64,000 nt of DNA from Arthrobacter sp. MYb213 (GCF_002979915.1 NZ_PCQA01000006.1:1-64000); one strand, 5' to 3'; shown: positions 8,738 through 17,533, counted from the stretch's first letter. Program-made: numbers and translations. Notes: generated by a model not told the origin, from the letters alone.

Positions 8738-10015
8738 TTGTCGCACCCATCTTCTGACGCAACCCGTCAAGCACCGCATGCCATCTGGCGCGGAATCAAT
8801 CAGACGCTCAAACAAGATTCCATGGGTGGCCTGTTGTTGCTTTGCGCGACAATTGCCGCTCTGATTCTCGCCAATTCTCCGGCCGCACCCTGGTATGAGA
8901 ATCTGCGAGATTTCACCTTTGGTCCCGAATCACTGCACCTGAATCTTTCCGTCGGAGCCTGGGCCGCTGACGGCCTGCTAGCCATCTTCTTCTTTGTGGT
9001 GGGCCTGGAGCTTAAAGAGGAGTTCGTAGTTGGCAAACTGCGCAACCCGCGCACCGCGCTAGTCCCCATCGCCGCTGCCGTTGGTGGCGTCGCGCTACCC
9101 GCAGTGTTTTACACCCTCGTCATCACCACTTCCGGCAGCAGCGCAATCAATGGATGGGCGATTCCGGCGGCGACCGATATCGCCTTCGCCGTAGCCGTGA
9201 TTGCGGTGGTCGGAAAATTCCTACCCCCGGCCCTGCGCACCTTCTTGCTGACGTTGGCGGTAGTAGATGATCTGCTCGCCATTTCGATCATCGCCATCTT
9301 CTACACCGATGATCTGGCGTGGCTCCCACTGCTCATTGCACTACTTCCGCTAGCACTCTTTACTATTGCAGTGCAGCGCGGAGTCCGTGCGTGGTGGATC
9401 CTCATACCTCTGGGAGTGAGCGTGTGGGCGTTAGTTCATGCTTCGGGTATTCATGCCACTGTTGCCGGAGTGCTTTTGGGCTTCATGGTGCCCGTTATCG
9501 CTTCTAAGCGTGCACGAGTCAACGTTGGAAAGAACAAAGACGGGGAACCAGTCTACGAAGGATTAGCAGCTCATTTTGCTGACCGTTGGAGCATTGCCTC
9601 CTCGATCATCGCCATCCCAATTTTCGCTTTCTTCGCCGCCGGCGTTGCTATCGGTGGTTTTGCGGGACTGCGCGAATCCTTGCTCAGCCCCGTTGCACTA
9701 GGCATCATCGCGGGCCTGATCCTGGGCAAATCTATAGGCATTACCACCGCGACCTTCTTGGTCACCAAGCTTCCCGGTATCGAGTTAGACCGCAGCATCA
9801 AGTGGATCGACTTGCTCGGTATGTCATTTATCGCCGGCATCGGTTTCACCGTTTCACTACTGGTCGGAGAACTAGCCTTCGGCGCGCAAGGTGAAGAAGC
9901 CCAATATGTGAAGGTCGGTGTGCTGTGCGGCTCGCTGCTGGCAGCATTCATCGGCGCACTTATTCTTGGTGCGCGCAACCGCACATACCGTGCACTACAG
10001 GCGGACATGAAGTAG
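8738..10015 (+). CDS. nhaA: Na+/H+ antiporter NhaA
   Basis: This 425-residue membrane antiporter exchanges sodium for protons in pH and salt homeostasis. The adjacent aspartates essential in NhaA are present in LAVVDDLLAI (residues ~173-182), and the unwound-helix motif IPAATDIAFA is at ~142. Around twelve hydrophobic segments are visible. The start is TTG with AGAAGGA about 10 nt upstream; the encoded SHPSSDATRQ is a plausible cytoplasmic tail and no better ATG precedes the conserved core. It is monocistronic, ending ahead of a perfect palindromic terminator shared with the convergent MHS transporter. Confidence 0.94.
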   Translation: MSHPSSDATRQAPHAIWRGINQTLKQDSMGGLLLLCATIAALILANSPAAPWYENLRDFTFGPESLHLNLSVGAWAADGLLAIFFFVVGLELKEEFVVGKLRNPRTALVPIAAAVGGVALPAVFYTLVITTSGSSAINGWAIPAATDIAFAVAVIAVVGKFLPPALRTFLLTLAVVDDLLAISIIAIFYTDDLAWLPLLIALLPLALFTIAVQRGVRAWWILIPLGVSVWALVHASGIHATVAGVLLGFMVPVIASKRARVNVGKNKDGEPVYEGLAAHFADRWSIASSIIAIPIFAFFAAGVAIGGFAGLRESLLSPVALGIIAGLILGKSIGITTATFLVTKLPGIELDRSIKWIDLLGMSFIAGIGFTVSLLVGELAFGAQGEEAQYVKVGVLCGSLLAAFIGALILGARNRTYRALQADMK

Positions 10016-10303
10016 GCCTATTTCTTTCGCGTAACAGATCGTGAGTCCCCGTCATGCTAAGTCGTCTTGCATCTTTGCGTGGGTCTTTCACGCAAAGGTG
10101 TTCACGATGACGGAGGAGTTCCTAGCCCTGAAATCACTGCAATTTTGCGGCCAGCGGTATCACTTCTGGAGAGTCCTTGTTGAGACCATCTAAAGCGCCA
10201 ACATTTCAAAAGTTCAGTGCTTGAGAAACCAGCAATGCCAGCTTGATAAACCATAAGGCAAAAGGTCGGTCCCGCGGGACCGACCTTTTGCTCATGCTGC
10301 TAG
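10016..10303. other. Structured gap between nhaA and the MHS transporter
   Basis: No gene is seen. The first half holds nested inverted repeats: CTTTGCGTG / CACGCAAAG (10073-10097, 7-nt loop) enclosed by CCGTCAT (10049-10055) / ATGACGG (10107-10113). The second half ends in the palindromic terminator listed next. Confidence 0.55.
10258..10291. terminator. Bidirectional terminator nhaA / MHS transporter
   Basis: A perfect 34-bp palindrome, GCAAAAGGTCGGTCCCG followed by its reverse complement. A-run on one side and T-run on the other fit termination in both directions. Confidence 0.85.
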
Positions 10304-11671
10304 TTATTTGACCTTGGCTGCCTCCTTGAGCAGCCCGGTCTGGATTCGGTCCTGCTCATCGATGTCGGCAAGGCTGATGCCCTTGGTTTCCTTCATGAAG
10401 TACACCGCCACCATCGTGACTATCGCGGCAAACACGATGTAGCCGGCCACGGGCACCCAGGATCCGTAGACCTTCAACAGGAAAGTTGCGATGATCGGTG
10501 CCATCGAACCTGCCACGATCGAGGTGACCTGGTAACCCAGTGATACACCGGAATAACGCATCCGAGTGGGGAACATTTCGGCCATAATGGCAGGCTGCCC
10601 GGCATACATCAATGCGTGCACCGCCAAGCCACCGGTGATAGTCAGCAAGATGATGAAGTCATTGGAAGTGTTGAACAGTGGGAAAGCGATGACTCCCCAG
10701 ACTGCCATCAGGATCACTCCGGTTGCGTAGACCGGGCGGCGTCCACGGGTGTCGGTCATCCGGCCCACCAGTGGAACGACGATTGCGTGGAATATATGTG
10801 CCAGCAGCATCAACCCAAGGATCTCGGAGGTATCCATTTTCAGTTGGGTGGCCATATAGGTAATCGAGAAGGTGACGACCATGTAGTACATGATATTTTC
10901 ACCAAATCGCAGTCCCATGGCGGTAAATACGCCTCGTGGGTAACGTTTGAAGACCTCTTTGACGCCGTAACCGGCTGCCGCGTTTTCTTCCAGTTCTGCT
11001 TTGGCTTCTTGGAAGATCGGGGCATCTGAAACTCGGGTGCGGATGTAGTAGCCGACGATCACGATGATCACCGAAAGCCAGAAACCTACACGCCAGCCCC
11101 AAGCCAAGAAAGCTTCTTCGCTCAGTGTCGATGAGAGCACAAGCAGCACGACGGTGGCCAACAGGTTACCGATAGGAACCGCAGCCTGTGGCCAAGACGC
11201 CCAGAATCCGCGCTCCTTATTTGGTGCGTGTTCGGCGACAAGCAGCACCGCTCCACCCCATTCGCCACCGACGGCGAAGCCCTGCAGGAAGCGCAAGACG
11301 ATCAGCAAGATCGGAGCCGCATAGCCAATGGAGTCGAATGTTGGGAGGCAACCCATGAGGAAGGTGGTGGCACCAACAAGTACGATGGCGATCTGTAGCA
11401 GGTGCTTGCGACCGTATTTATCACCAAAGTGGCCGAAGACGATGCCGCCAATAGGGCGGGCGATGAAGCCGACCGCGTAAGTCAGGAAGGCTTTGATGAT
11501 GTTGTCTAGCTCGTTGCCCGCGTCGGGAAAGAAGATCTTGTTGAAGACCAATGTGGCGGCGGTGGCGTAGAGGAAAAATTCGTACCATTCCACGACGGTG
11601 CCGGCCATGGAGGCGGAGACGACCCGGCGTAAGCCTTTACGTTCGGCCTTGGTTGAGGTTTCGGATACCAA
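10304..11671 (-). CDS. MFS transporter, metabolite:H+ symporter (MHS) family
   Basis: This 455-residue twelve-helix transporter belongs to the ProP/shikimate/dicarboxylate (MHS) branch of the major facilitator family. Characteristic motifs are VVEWYEFFLY in helix 1, RPIGGIVFGHFGDKYGRK in the first cytoplasmic loop, and FLQGFAVGGEWGGA in helix 4. Substrate is not identifiable; family members carry organic acids or osmolytes. The start is TTG at 11671 with AAGGA 7 nt upstream (GGAAGGAAAACCATTG). It is monocistronic and shares a terminator with nhaA. Confidence 0.88.
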   Translation of the reverse strand: MVSETSTKAERKGLRRVVSASMAGTVVEWYEFFLYATAATLVFNKIFFPDAGNELDNIIKAFLTYAVGFIARPIGGIVFGHFGDKYGRKHLLQIAIVLVGATTFLMGCLPTFDSIGYAAPILLIVLRFLQGFAVGGEWGGAVLLVAEHAPNKERGFWASWPQAAVPIGNLLATVVLLVLSSTLSEEAFLAWGWRVGFWLSVIIVIVGYYIRTRVSDAPIFQEAKAELEENAAAGYGVKEVFKRYPRGVFTAMGLRFGENIMYYMVVTFSITYMATQLKMDTSEILGLMLLAHIFHAIVVPLVGRMTDTRGRRPVYATGVILMAVWGVIAFPLFNTSNDFIILLTITGGLAVHALMYAGQPAIMAEMFPTRMRYSGVSLGYQVTSIVAGSMAPIIATFLLKVYGSWVPVAGYIVFAAIVTMVAVYFMKETKGISLADIDEQDRIQTGLLKEAAKVK

Positions 11672-12152
11672 TGGTTTTCCTTCCAGCGTGAGGGTCCGAA
11701 CCCGAACCCACCAGTGATGACTAAGAATGAGTATGTCCTAGGTCACAGTGTGATGGTAGGTAAAAACGTCCCAAACCAGTAGCCTCTTTCGCACATCAAG
11801 GGTGCACCAGTGCACAGCATGCGTCAGGTTGTTAGCGAAAATTCGCTGCACTCCATAAGACACTCAGTCGGTGGTGCAGCTGCGCAGTGTTCAATAAGCG
11901 GAGCCGGTGGGCCGGTGAGTTATGGTCAGGATTGACGAAATCAGCGAAAACTTATGCCGACATCTCTTCGCGGTCATCTGAACGCTAAGAGCCACACAGC
12001 TTGAAAGCACGCCCACCACGCGTCGGCAGCTCGTCGAATGTCCGAGATCGCGTGCTGCGTCTAAACAGCGAGTTGTCCTCCGTCGAGGCAACGTAAAATT
12101 TGGCTCCTGGACTTCAGCGACAAGTAGTCTCGGTGTAGGGACAGGAGAACTC
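11672..12152. other. Divergent promoter region, MHS transporter / CHY protein
   Basis: No gene is supported in these 481 bp. A 14-bp repeat GTGCAC-CA-GTGCAC at 11802-11815, about 130 bp before the transporter start, could be a regulator site. An antisense frame at 11891-12154 has biased, Arg/Ser-rich composition and no start signal. Confidence 0.4.
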
Positions 12153-12476
12153 ATGAGTGAAAAACCTGAGGTTTATGGGGTTGACGTAGATGCGCAGACT
12201 CGGTGCGCGCACTACCGCCAAGACATCGACGTCATTGCGATCAAGCATTACTGCTGCGGTAAGTACTACCCATGCCACCTATGCCATGAAGAAACTGCCG
12301 GGCATCCGGTAGTGCTGTGGCCAGCCGAGAAATTTACAGACCCCGCAGTACTCTGCGGGGTCTGCTCACTGCAGCTAAGCGTCAACGAATACCTCAAGAC
12401 GAACACTTGCCCAGCCTGTGATGCGCTATTCAATCCAGGGTGCAAGCTACATCTTAAGCTGTATTTTGAGGTCTAA
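12153..12476 (+). CDS. CHY zinc-finger protein
   Basis: This 107-residue protein carries the CHY-type zinc-finger arrangement: CAHYRQDIDVIAIKHYCCG, then CHLCHEE, then CGVC and CPAC. That is eight or more Cys/His ligands, enough for several zinc ions. Bacterial members of this family are short and of unknown function; eukaryotic relatives are part of RCHY1-type ubiquitin ligases, which does not carry over. AGGAG is 6 nt before the ATG. Its stop codon overlaps the convergent mycothione reductase stop by a few bases (12473-12476). Confidence 0.85.
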   Translation: MSEKPEVYGVDVDAQTRCAHYRQDIDVIAIKHYCCGKYYPCHLCHEETAGHPVVLWPAEKFTDPAVLCGVCSLQLSVNEYLKTNTCPACDALFNPGCKLHLKLYFEV

Positions 12477-13873
12477 AGCAAGCCCGAGTCAGGGACGTCC
12501 AACCCGAGAAGCGCGTTCTCCACAACTTCCATCAGCGCCGGGTGAATCCAGTACTGACCGGTGGCCGCGGTGTGCGCGTCAATATCCAGGTTCATCGCCA
12601 TGATGACCGGCTGGATCAGGTTGGAAGATTCAGGACCCATCGCGTGGGCACCAACCAGCTTGCCGGTGCGCTTGTCAGCCAACACCTTAAACAATCCGGT
12701 CTGTTCTTCCATCGCCCAACCGTAAGCAGTATCCCCGAACTTCTGCGTCTTCACCGTAAGGTTTTCCGCGCCAAGCTGTTCACGTGCTTCATCTTCGGTG
12801 AGCCCAATGATTGCGATCTCCGGGTGAGTGAACACCGCAGCCGGTACCGCTCGGTTTGAGTTTTTACGCAAAGATCCTGGGTGTTCTAGGTTGTAGGCGA
12901 CCAGGCGTGCCTCGTAGTTGGCCACATGCTTCAGCTGCGATGCGGAGCTAATGTCACCGAGTGCGTACAGACCGGTGACAGGTTCACCTGCGCGTAGCAC
13001 CCGTTGGTATTCGTCAACCTTGAGTCGGCCGTCTTGGTGGAGGTCCAGCCCGGCTTGTTTGGCACCAATCTTATCGGTGTTAGGGATTCGCCCAATAGCG
13101 ACCAATACCGCGTCGGTGCGCAGAGTTTCATCACCCAAAACCACATCCAGACCGGAATCTGTTTGACGAATTGCCTGCGCCTCGGTGTGATAACGAACCG
13201 TCCAGTGAGCGGCGGCTTCCTTGTTGTAGGCTTCGGAAATTTCGGTGTCTAGCTGGCGCATCAACGCACCAGAGCGCACCAGCTGGGTGACCTTGGTGCC
13301 GAGCCCGGAGAACATGGCGGCGAACTCGCAGGCAATGTAACCGCCGCCGACAATCACCAGAGACTCTGGCAGTTTGTCCAGACGCATCACGCTATCCGAG
13401 GTATGCACCGCGTCAAGGTCGATACCTTCGATATCAGGCATGCTTGGGCGGGAGCCGGAAGCAATGACGACCTGCTTAGCGGTGACGGTGGTGCCGTCCT
13501 GAGCGGTCAGCGTATTGTCTTGCCCTAAGGTGACGTACTGGGAGATGAGTTCAACGTTTTCTAACCGTTCACGGTAGTCCTCACCGCCCGAAGATATCGC
13601 ATCAATTCGGCCAAAGATCCGGTCACGCATGGCTGGCCAGTCAACATTGTTTACCGACATTTTCACGCCGAGACGTGCAGCCTCTTCCACACCGCGCGCC
13701 AGATGGGCCGGGCGAACGAACATCTTCGTCGGGATACACCCAACGTTCAGGCAGGTACCGCCGAAGGTCGAGCCTTCGGCGATAGCCACCTTCTTGTCAT
13801 CCCAGTAATTGGTAATTAGCGAGTTGCCCGAACCCGAGCCAATAATAGCGAGATCTACGTTGTGCGAAGTCAT
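12473..13873 (-). CDS. mtr: Mycothione reductase
   Basis: This 466-residue flavin disulfide reductase recycles oxidised mycothiol, the actinobacterial counterpart of glutathione, using NADPH. Visible are the FAD motif GSGSGN (residues ~12-17), the redox disulfide GTCLNVGCIPTK, the pyridine-nucleotide motif GGGYIACEFA, and the C-terminal interface motif WIHPALMEVVENALL with the catalytic His. The GSGSGNSLI start and short CIPTKMF context distinguish it from lipoamide dehydrogenase. A universal stress protein gene lies 60 bp upstream on the same strand, so the two may be co-transcribed. Confidence 0.92.
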   Translation of the reverse strand: MTSHNVDLAIIGSGSGNSLITNYWDDKKVAIAEGSTFGGTCLNVGCIPTKMFVRPAHLARGVEEAARLGVKMSVNNVDWPAMRDRIFGRIDAISSGGEDYRERLENVELISQYVTLGQDNTLTAQDGTTVTAKQVVIASGSRPSMPDIEGIDLDAVHTSDSVMRLDKLPESLVIVGGGYIACEFAAMFSGLGTKVTQLVRSGALMRQLDTEISEAYNKEAAAHWTVRYHTEAQAIRQTDSGLDVVLGDETLRTDAVLVAIGRIPNTDKIGAKQAGLDLHQDGRLKVDEYQRVLRAGEPVTGLYALGDISSASQLKHVANYEARLVAYNLEHPGSLRKNSNRAVPAAVFTHPEIAIIGLTEDEAREQLGAENLTVKTQKFGDTAYGWAMEEQTGLFKVLADKRTGKLVGAHAMGPESSNLIQPVIMAMNLDIDAHTAATGQYWIHPALMEVVENALLGLDVPDSGLL

Positions 13874-13934
13874 GGACTCATCGTAATTCAGCGCGAGACG
13901 TTGGACCGAGTTTTCGCCTCGAAGCGAAGCTAGG

Positions 13935-14426
13935 TTACTTCGCTTCGGCCGGGATATCAGATAGTTGCGGGCTTTGCGGCACTACCAGGACCGGACGGCT
14001 TTGTTTGTGGCTCAGCGCGACAGCGATTGACCCGTCCATGAGCTCTTCCATGCGGCTACGTATCCCCGGTCGCCGGGTGCCAATGGCTATTAGCTGGGCG
14101 TCGAGCTGTTTGGCAACGCGAGCCAATGCCTTGGCCGGATCTCCAGCGACGCTGCGAGCTTCCCAGCGCACGTTGTGGCCTTCGAAGGACGCGGTGAGTT
14201 GTGCAGCCAGGTCTGGAGAGAAATCCTGTGGGATCTGTTCTTCGCCGTCGAAAGTGGTGTCGGCGATGATTTCTCCGGTGGGTAGCCGCTCGGTGACAAA
14301 ACGTCCGGAATCTACGTAGATGCACATAATTTTTGTGTCCGTCGGCGCTGCCAGTCCAATGACGGCTTCCAGCACCGAAGGCGACTGTCCAGGCTCAACA
14401 CCAACGAGAAAAATACGCTCGGTCAT
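13935..14426 (-). CDS. Universal stress protein (UspA family)
   Basis: This 163-residue single-domain Usp protein has an N-terminal beta strand (ERIFLVGVEPG) and a C-terminal ATP-loop-like region around GTRRPGIRSRMEELMDGSIA, in place of the canonical G-X2-G-X9-G-S/T. Usp proteins bind nucleotides or act as stress-responsive dimers; no specific role is apparent. ATG 14426 is preceded by GGGAG 6 nt upstream, so I prefer it to a GTG at 14438. It lies 61 bp upstream of mtr on the same strand, a pairing that suggests a redox or general stress context. Confidence 0.85.
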   Translation of the reverse strand: MTERIFLVGVEPGQSPSVLEAVIGLAAPTDTKIMCIYVDSGRFVTERLPTGEIIADTTFDGEEQIPQDFSPDLAAQLTASFEGHNVRWEARSVAGDPAKALARVAKQLDAQLIAIGTRRPGIRSRMEELMDGSIAVALSHKQSRPVLVVPQSPQLSDIPAEAK

Positions 14427-14587
14427 CTGTACTCCCACTGATCAGGCCGAGTTGATCTTCGGCTTCACTCACGACTTACTTTCGCCGTTAAACCCATTAT
14501 GACAGGGAGTTTCTACGTTGTCTGCAAAAGTCTGGAAACCTCTAGAGCGGCCTAACCGGACTAGACTACACCGGCTTAAAGTCATGG

Positions 14588-14622
14588 TGTTGGGGTCCCG
14601 GACATTCTCCGGAACCCCAACA
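14588..14622. terminator. Hairpin after SGNH hydrolase gene
   Basis: TGTTGGGGTCCCGGA pairs with TCCGGAACCCCAACA around a 5-nt loop, 15 bp with one mismatch, 16 bp beyond the hydrolase stop. There is no T-run, so its strength as an intrinsic terminator is uncertain. Confidence 0.6.
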
Positions 14623-14637
14623 TGCTCGCGCTCGATT

Positions 14638-15558
14638 TTAGCCGTGATGGCCCGAGTGTGAATTCTTCTGCTCGTGCTGATACCGGTCGTGATGTGCCAA
14701 TTTTTTCAGGTTAATGTGGCGTTTGACCGCGGGGTAGTATCCGTGGAGATAACCGGTGGAGGTTGGGTGCAAGTTGAACGGGTCTTCAAGGTTGGCCAGG
14801 TTAAAACTGATCCAAGGTTGGGTGGCACCCAGTCCATGGTTCATAAACGCTCCGGTTACCGAAACGAAGGAGCTGTCCGTGTCTCTAGTGGCAGCCTTGA
14901 TATTTCGGTTAAGCGCGTCTCCTAGCTTATTCAGTGCCCGTGCATTCTTGGCCGTAATCAAAGGCTGGTCACCGTGAGAACTGGTGAACAGTTGCGGATA
15001 TCCCAGCACAAGGATCTTCGCACTGGTAGCCGCATCGATCTGCTTGAGCGTGGATCGTACATCCGCACGCAGCGCCGGCATGGACGCGTAGCCGCTCGCC
15101 AGCATCGCCTGGCACGCCTCGGCGGTGCTCCCGTTGGCACAGGCCGCGACGGTTTCACCCCACTTCAGATTATTTCCGCCCAAGGTCAGGGTCACCAGAT
15201 CTGCTTCCGCCAGTTCTGGTGCTATCAAGGAGGCGGCCTGTGCAATCAGTGCAGTGTTAAACCCTGCGCAGGACACGTCCGCGGTGAGTTCTACGCCGGG
15301 CAACTGATCGATTTTGGTCACGTGTGATGGGCCGGTGGCTTGGAAACAACTGTCTAAGGGACCTGGTTTGATAGATCCCGAGCCGAAGCCGGCAGAATAC
15401 GAATCACCCAAATTTACGTAGTTGATGACCCCGTCGCTATGGCTTCGCGTGGTTGGAGTAAGTGCCGTGGCCGGTGCCATGCCGGCCACCATGAGGCCGG
15501 CACTAGCGATGCCGGCGGTGATGAGCGTCAATAATCTGGACTTCTTGATGCCGTTCAT
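14638..15558 (-). CDS. Secreted SGNH/GDSL hydrolase
   Basis: This 306-residue exported esterase/lipase-like protein starts at ATG 15558, where AGGGGAC lies 8 nt upstream; a longer reading from 15600 would put 14 residues before the signal peptide. After a basic n-region comes a hydrophobic stretch ending at APATALT, a likely signal peptidase site. Block I is NLGDSYSAG with the nucleophilic Ser, block III is GGNN, and block V is DPFNLHPTSTGY carrying Asp and His. Actinobacterial SGNH enzymes of this type hydrolyse ester bonds; the natural substrate is unknown. It is monocistronic. Confidence 0.88.
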   Translation of the reverse strand: MNGIKKSRLLTLITAGIASAGLMVAGMAPATALTPTTRSHSDGVINYVNLGDSYSAGFGSGSIKPGPLDSCFQATGPSHVTKIDQLPGVELTADVSCAGFNTALIAQAASLIAPELAEADLVTLTLGGNNLKWGETVAACANGSTAEACQAMLASGYASMPALRADVRSTLKQIDAATSAKILVLGYPQLFTSSHGDQPLITAKNARALNKLGDALNRNIKAATRDTDSSFVSVTGAFMNHGLGATQPWISFNLANLEDPFNLHPTSTGYLHGYYPAVKRHINLKKLAHHDRYQHEQKNSHSGHHG

Positions 15559-15865
15559 TGGATTGTCCCCTGTTTCCAGCGTGCGCAGTGTCTGGAACAC
15601 GGCGCGAATTGCCCGTACGGCCGGGCCACCATCATGGGATTATGCCTTAGGGTGCGAATTCCCGAAGCCCTTGATCCCCACGATCTAAGGCCACCACCGG
15701 GCAAAAACAGCACCGGATGACACACACGCAACCAGATAAAGACCCATGGCTACGTTTGCCATATCCTACGCCGAATCTTCATGCCGGTGAAGATCAATAC
15801 CGAGTTCCATGGGCGCGACAAAAACCGATCAAGCTAAAGTGTCGGTGCACTAGCTTAGGATGTTT
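15559..15865. other. Divergent promoter region before riboswitch
   Basis: No gene is supported here. It contains the promoter of the SGNH hydrolase to the left. To the right, TAGGAT at 15856-15861 could be the -10 box of the riboswitch transcript. A 95-codon frame at 15717-16004 crosses the riboswitch and is rejected. Confidence 0.45.
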
Positions 15866-15869
15866 ATCA

Positions 15870-15951
15870 GGTTCAAGAGCCGTAGTCGTAAGTACCTGGC
15901 TGACTACGCGGCAACCCTCCTCCATCAGTGGGGTGCCCCAGGGGAAGAACC
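15870..15951 (+). ncRNA. SAM-IV-class riboswitch
   Basis: The sequence has the SAM-IV layout. P1 is GGTTC (15870-15874) with GAACC (15947-15951). Inside, CGTAGTC pairs with GACTACG around a loop, followed directly by the conserved CGGCAACCCTCC, then GTGGGGTGCCCC and AGGGGAAGA. This order matches the actinobacterial SAM-IV (S-adenosylmethionine) aptamer. The next start codon is 46 bp downstream at 15997. GGAACC inside that gene's ribosome-binding region (15988-15993) can also pair with the 5' P1 strand GGTTC, so alternative pairing is possible; direction of control cannot be decided by eye. Confidence 0.85.
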
Positions 15952-15996
15952 GGTCCGCGGTGAACATTCGAGGACAAGTTGATGAAAGGAACCACC

Positions 15997-16512
15997 ATGT
16001 CTAATTCAGAGCTAATTGACGCATATGGATTGCCACAAACCGAGCTAGCAGCTAAAAATTCCAGGCTGGCCTGGGAGCGCCGGTGGACCGCGGTGCTACT
16101 AGAGCACAACTACACTCCGGCGGGACCCTACGACAATAAGTTTTCCCAGTTTATGGGTCTGAACAGTGTCAGTCGCGGTTTGCTTCATGGAACCTCGGCA
16201 CTGCGTTCTGAGCTCTGGCGCGACTATGCGCAGCGGTGGGAAAAAGTTGGGGTGAACCCAGAATTGTTCGCCTTGATTCTTTCGCTGCTGCCAGGTGCGG
16301 TGGACACCGCCTTGCAAGACGCTACGGATCTGGCCAGTGAGTTCGCACTGCATGACCGGCTGCGAACACTGAATATCGACGGCGGGCTGTGGGGTTCAGA
16401 CAGCCAACAGCTGATCCCCGAACAGTGGTCCGACTTCGCATATCTGGTTCAGAAGGTCGGTCCGACCCGTGCGTTGAGGCGTTTCCTCAACACCGGCGGC
16501 GACCAGAAATAG
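15997..16512 (+). CDS. Unknown protein under SAM-IV riboswitch
   Basis: This 171-residue protein is not recognised. It is hydrophilic, without membrane spans, cysteines or an obvious cofactor motif, and mostly helical in appearance. Trp-rich segments include LAWERRW, SELWRDYAQRWEKV and IPEQWSDFAYL. ATG 15997 is chosen because AAGGA lies 6 nt upstream; TTG 15979 and ATG 15982 in frame have no Shine-Dalgarno. It is the only gene between the SAM-IV riboswitch and a strong terminator, so it should respond to S-adenosylmethionine level. A role in methionine or sulfur metabolism is inferred from that alone. Confidence 0.75.
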   Translation: MSNSELIDAYGLPQTELAAKNSRLAWERRWTAVLLEHNYTPAGPYDNKFSQFMGLNSVSRGLLHGTSALRSELWRDYAQRWEKVGVNPELFALILSLLPGAVDTALQDATDLASEFALHDRLRTLNIDGGLWGSDSQQLIPEQWSDFAYLVQKVGPTRALRRFLNTGGDQK

Positions 16513-16536
16513 CTACGTAAGACGTTAACCCAAAAC

Positions 16537-16567
16537 TTGATGCCCGGCACTATGTGCCGGGCATCAA
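16537..16567. terminator. Bidirectional terminator
   Basis: TTGATGCCCGGCAC-TAT-GTGCCGGGCATCAA is a perfect 14-bp stem with a 3-nt loop, lying between the convergent unknown gene and purU. Confidence 0.85.
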
Positions 16568-16581
16568 ATTCTGACCAGTAT

Positions 16582-17442
16582 TTAGCGCAGCACTACGGTG
16601 CGGTTGCCCCAGAGGAACACGCGTCCTTCACAGTGCCACTTCACCGCATTGGACAGCGCCTTGGCCTCGGTATCGCGCCCGGCGATCACCAAATCTTCGG
16701 CGGTGTAGGTGTGGTCCACCTCTTGGACCTGCTGGGCAATAATCGGTCCCTCGTCCAGTTCTGCGTTCACGTAGTGCGCCGTAGCACCCACGGTTTTCAC
16801 TCCGCGGTCCCAAGCCTGGTGATACGGCTTGGCTCCCTTAAAGGAAGGCAGGAAGGAGTGGTGGATGTTAATGGTGCGCCCCGAAAGCTTGGTGGATAGC
16901 TCGTCAGAGAAGATCTGCATATAGCGTGCGAGCACCACCAGTTCGGTGCCGGTCGCGTCGATGATCTCTTCCAACTTCGCTTCGGCTTCAGGCTTGGTGT
17001 CCTTAGTAACCGGGATGTGGTGGAAAGGTACCTTGTGCCATTCCACCAGCGAACGGTGATCCGGGTGGTTTGAGACCACACCAACGATGTCAATAGGCAG
17101 CGATCCGGTGTGCGCCCGGTGCAACAGGTCGTTGAGGCAGTGCTCAAATTTAGAGACCATGATGAGCACCTGGGTTCGTTGTCCGCGCTCACGTAGCTGC
17201 CATTCCATCTGGCGCTCTGCGGCGATCGGCCCAAATTCTTCGCGCATCTTTTCCAGCAGCCCAGGGACGTCGTCCCCGGCGAAGTCCACACGCATGAAAA
17301 GGCGCTGGGAGGACATATCGTCATACTGTTTCAGCTCAACGATGGTGCGTTCGTGTTCTACTAAAAAGCCGGTGACATCGTGTGCGATGCCCATGCCCTC
17401 GGGGCACTGCAACGTTAGTACGTGTCGGATCTGGTCGCCCAT
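16582..17442 (-). CDS. purU: Formyltetrahydrofolate deformylase
   Basis: This 286-residue enzyme hydrolyses 10-formyl-THF to formate and THF, rebalancing the folate pool. An N-terminal ACT domain (HVLTLQCPEGMGIAHDV) is followed by a formyltransferase-type catalytic domain with VVSNHPDHR and INIHHSFLPSFKGAKPY, giving the Asn-His-Asp catalytic set. ATG 17442 has AAGGA 6 nt upstream and is preferred over ATG 17466. It is the last gene of the leftward glyA-sox operon, separated from soxG by 129 bp that contain two hairpins. Sarcosine oxidase charges THF with one-carbon units, so a deformylase fits the pathway. Confidence 0.93.
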   Translation of the reverse strand: MGDQIRHVLTLQCPEGMGIAHDVTGFLVEHERTIVELKQYDDMSSQRLFMRVDFAGDDVPGLLEKMREEFGPIAAERQMEWQLRERGQRTQVLIMVSKFEHCLNDLLHRAHTGSLPIDIVGVVSNHPDHRSLVEWHKVPFHHIPVTKDTKPEAEAKLEEIIDATGTELVVLARYMQIFSDELSTKLSGRTINIHHSFLPSFKGAKPYHQAWDRGVKTVGATAHYVNAELDEGPIIAQQVQEVDHTYTAEDLVIAGRDTEAKALSNAVKWHCEGRVFLWGNRTVVLR

Positions 17443-17488
17443 CAAGGTCCTTCCATGGTTCGTCATTGAAACCTAGTGCAAGCAACTA

Positions 17489-17519
17489 TTGGGTCGGCCC
17501 AGCGTGTGGACCGACCCAA
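17489..17519. other. Stem-loop in soxG-purU gap (1)
   Basis: TTGGGTCGG pairs with CCGACCCAA around a 13-nt loop, about 50 bp before purU. With the neighbouring hairpin at 17534-17553 it may attenuate or process the operon message ahead of purU. Confidence 0.55.
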
Positions 17520-17533
17520 CGGTTGCAACCATT

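Noticed and set aside
11802-11815. GTGCAC-CA-GTGCAC as a defined operator
   Set aside because: GTGCAC is itself a palindrome and no regulator gene adjoins it; kept only as a remark on the intergenic region.
15717-16004. 95-codon frame on the plus strand
   Set aside because: It runs through the SAM-IV aptamer and ends inside the next gene; no start signal.
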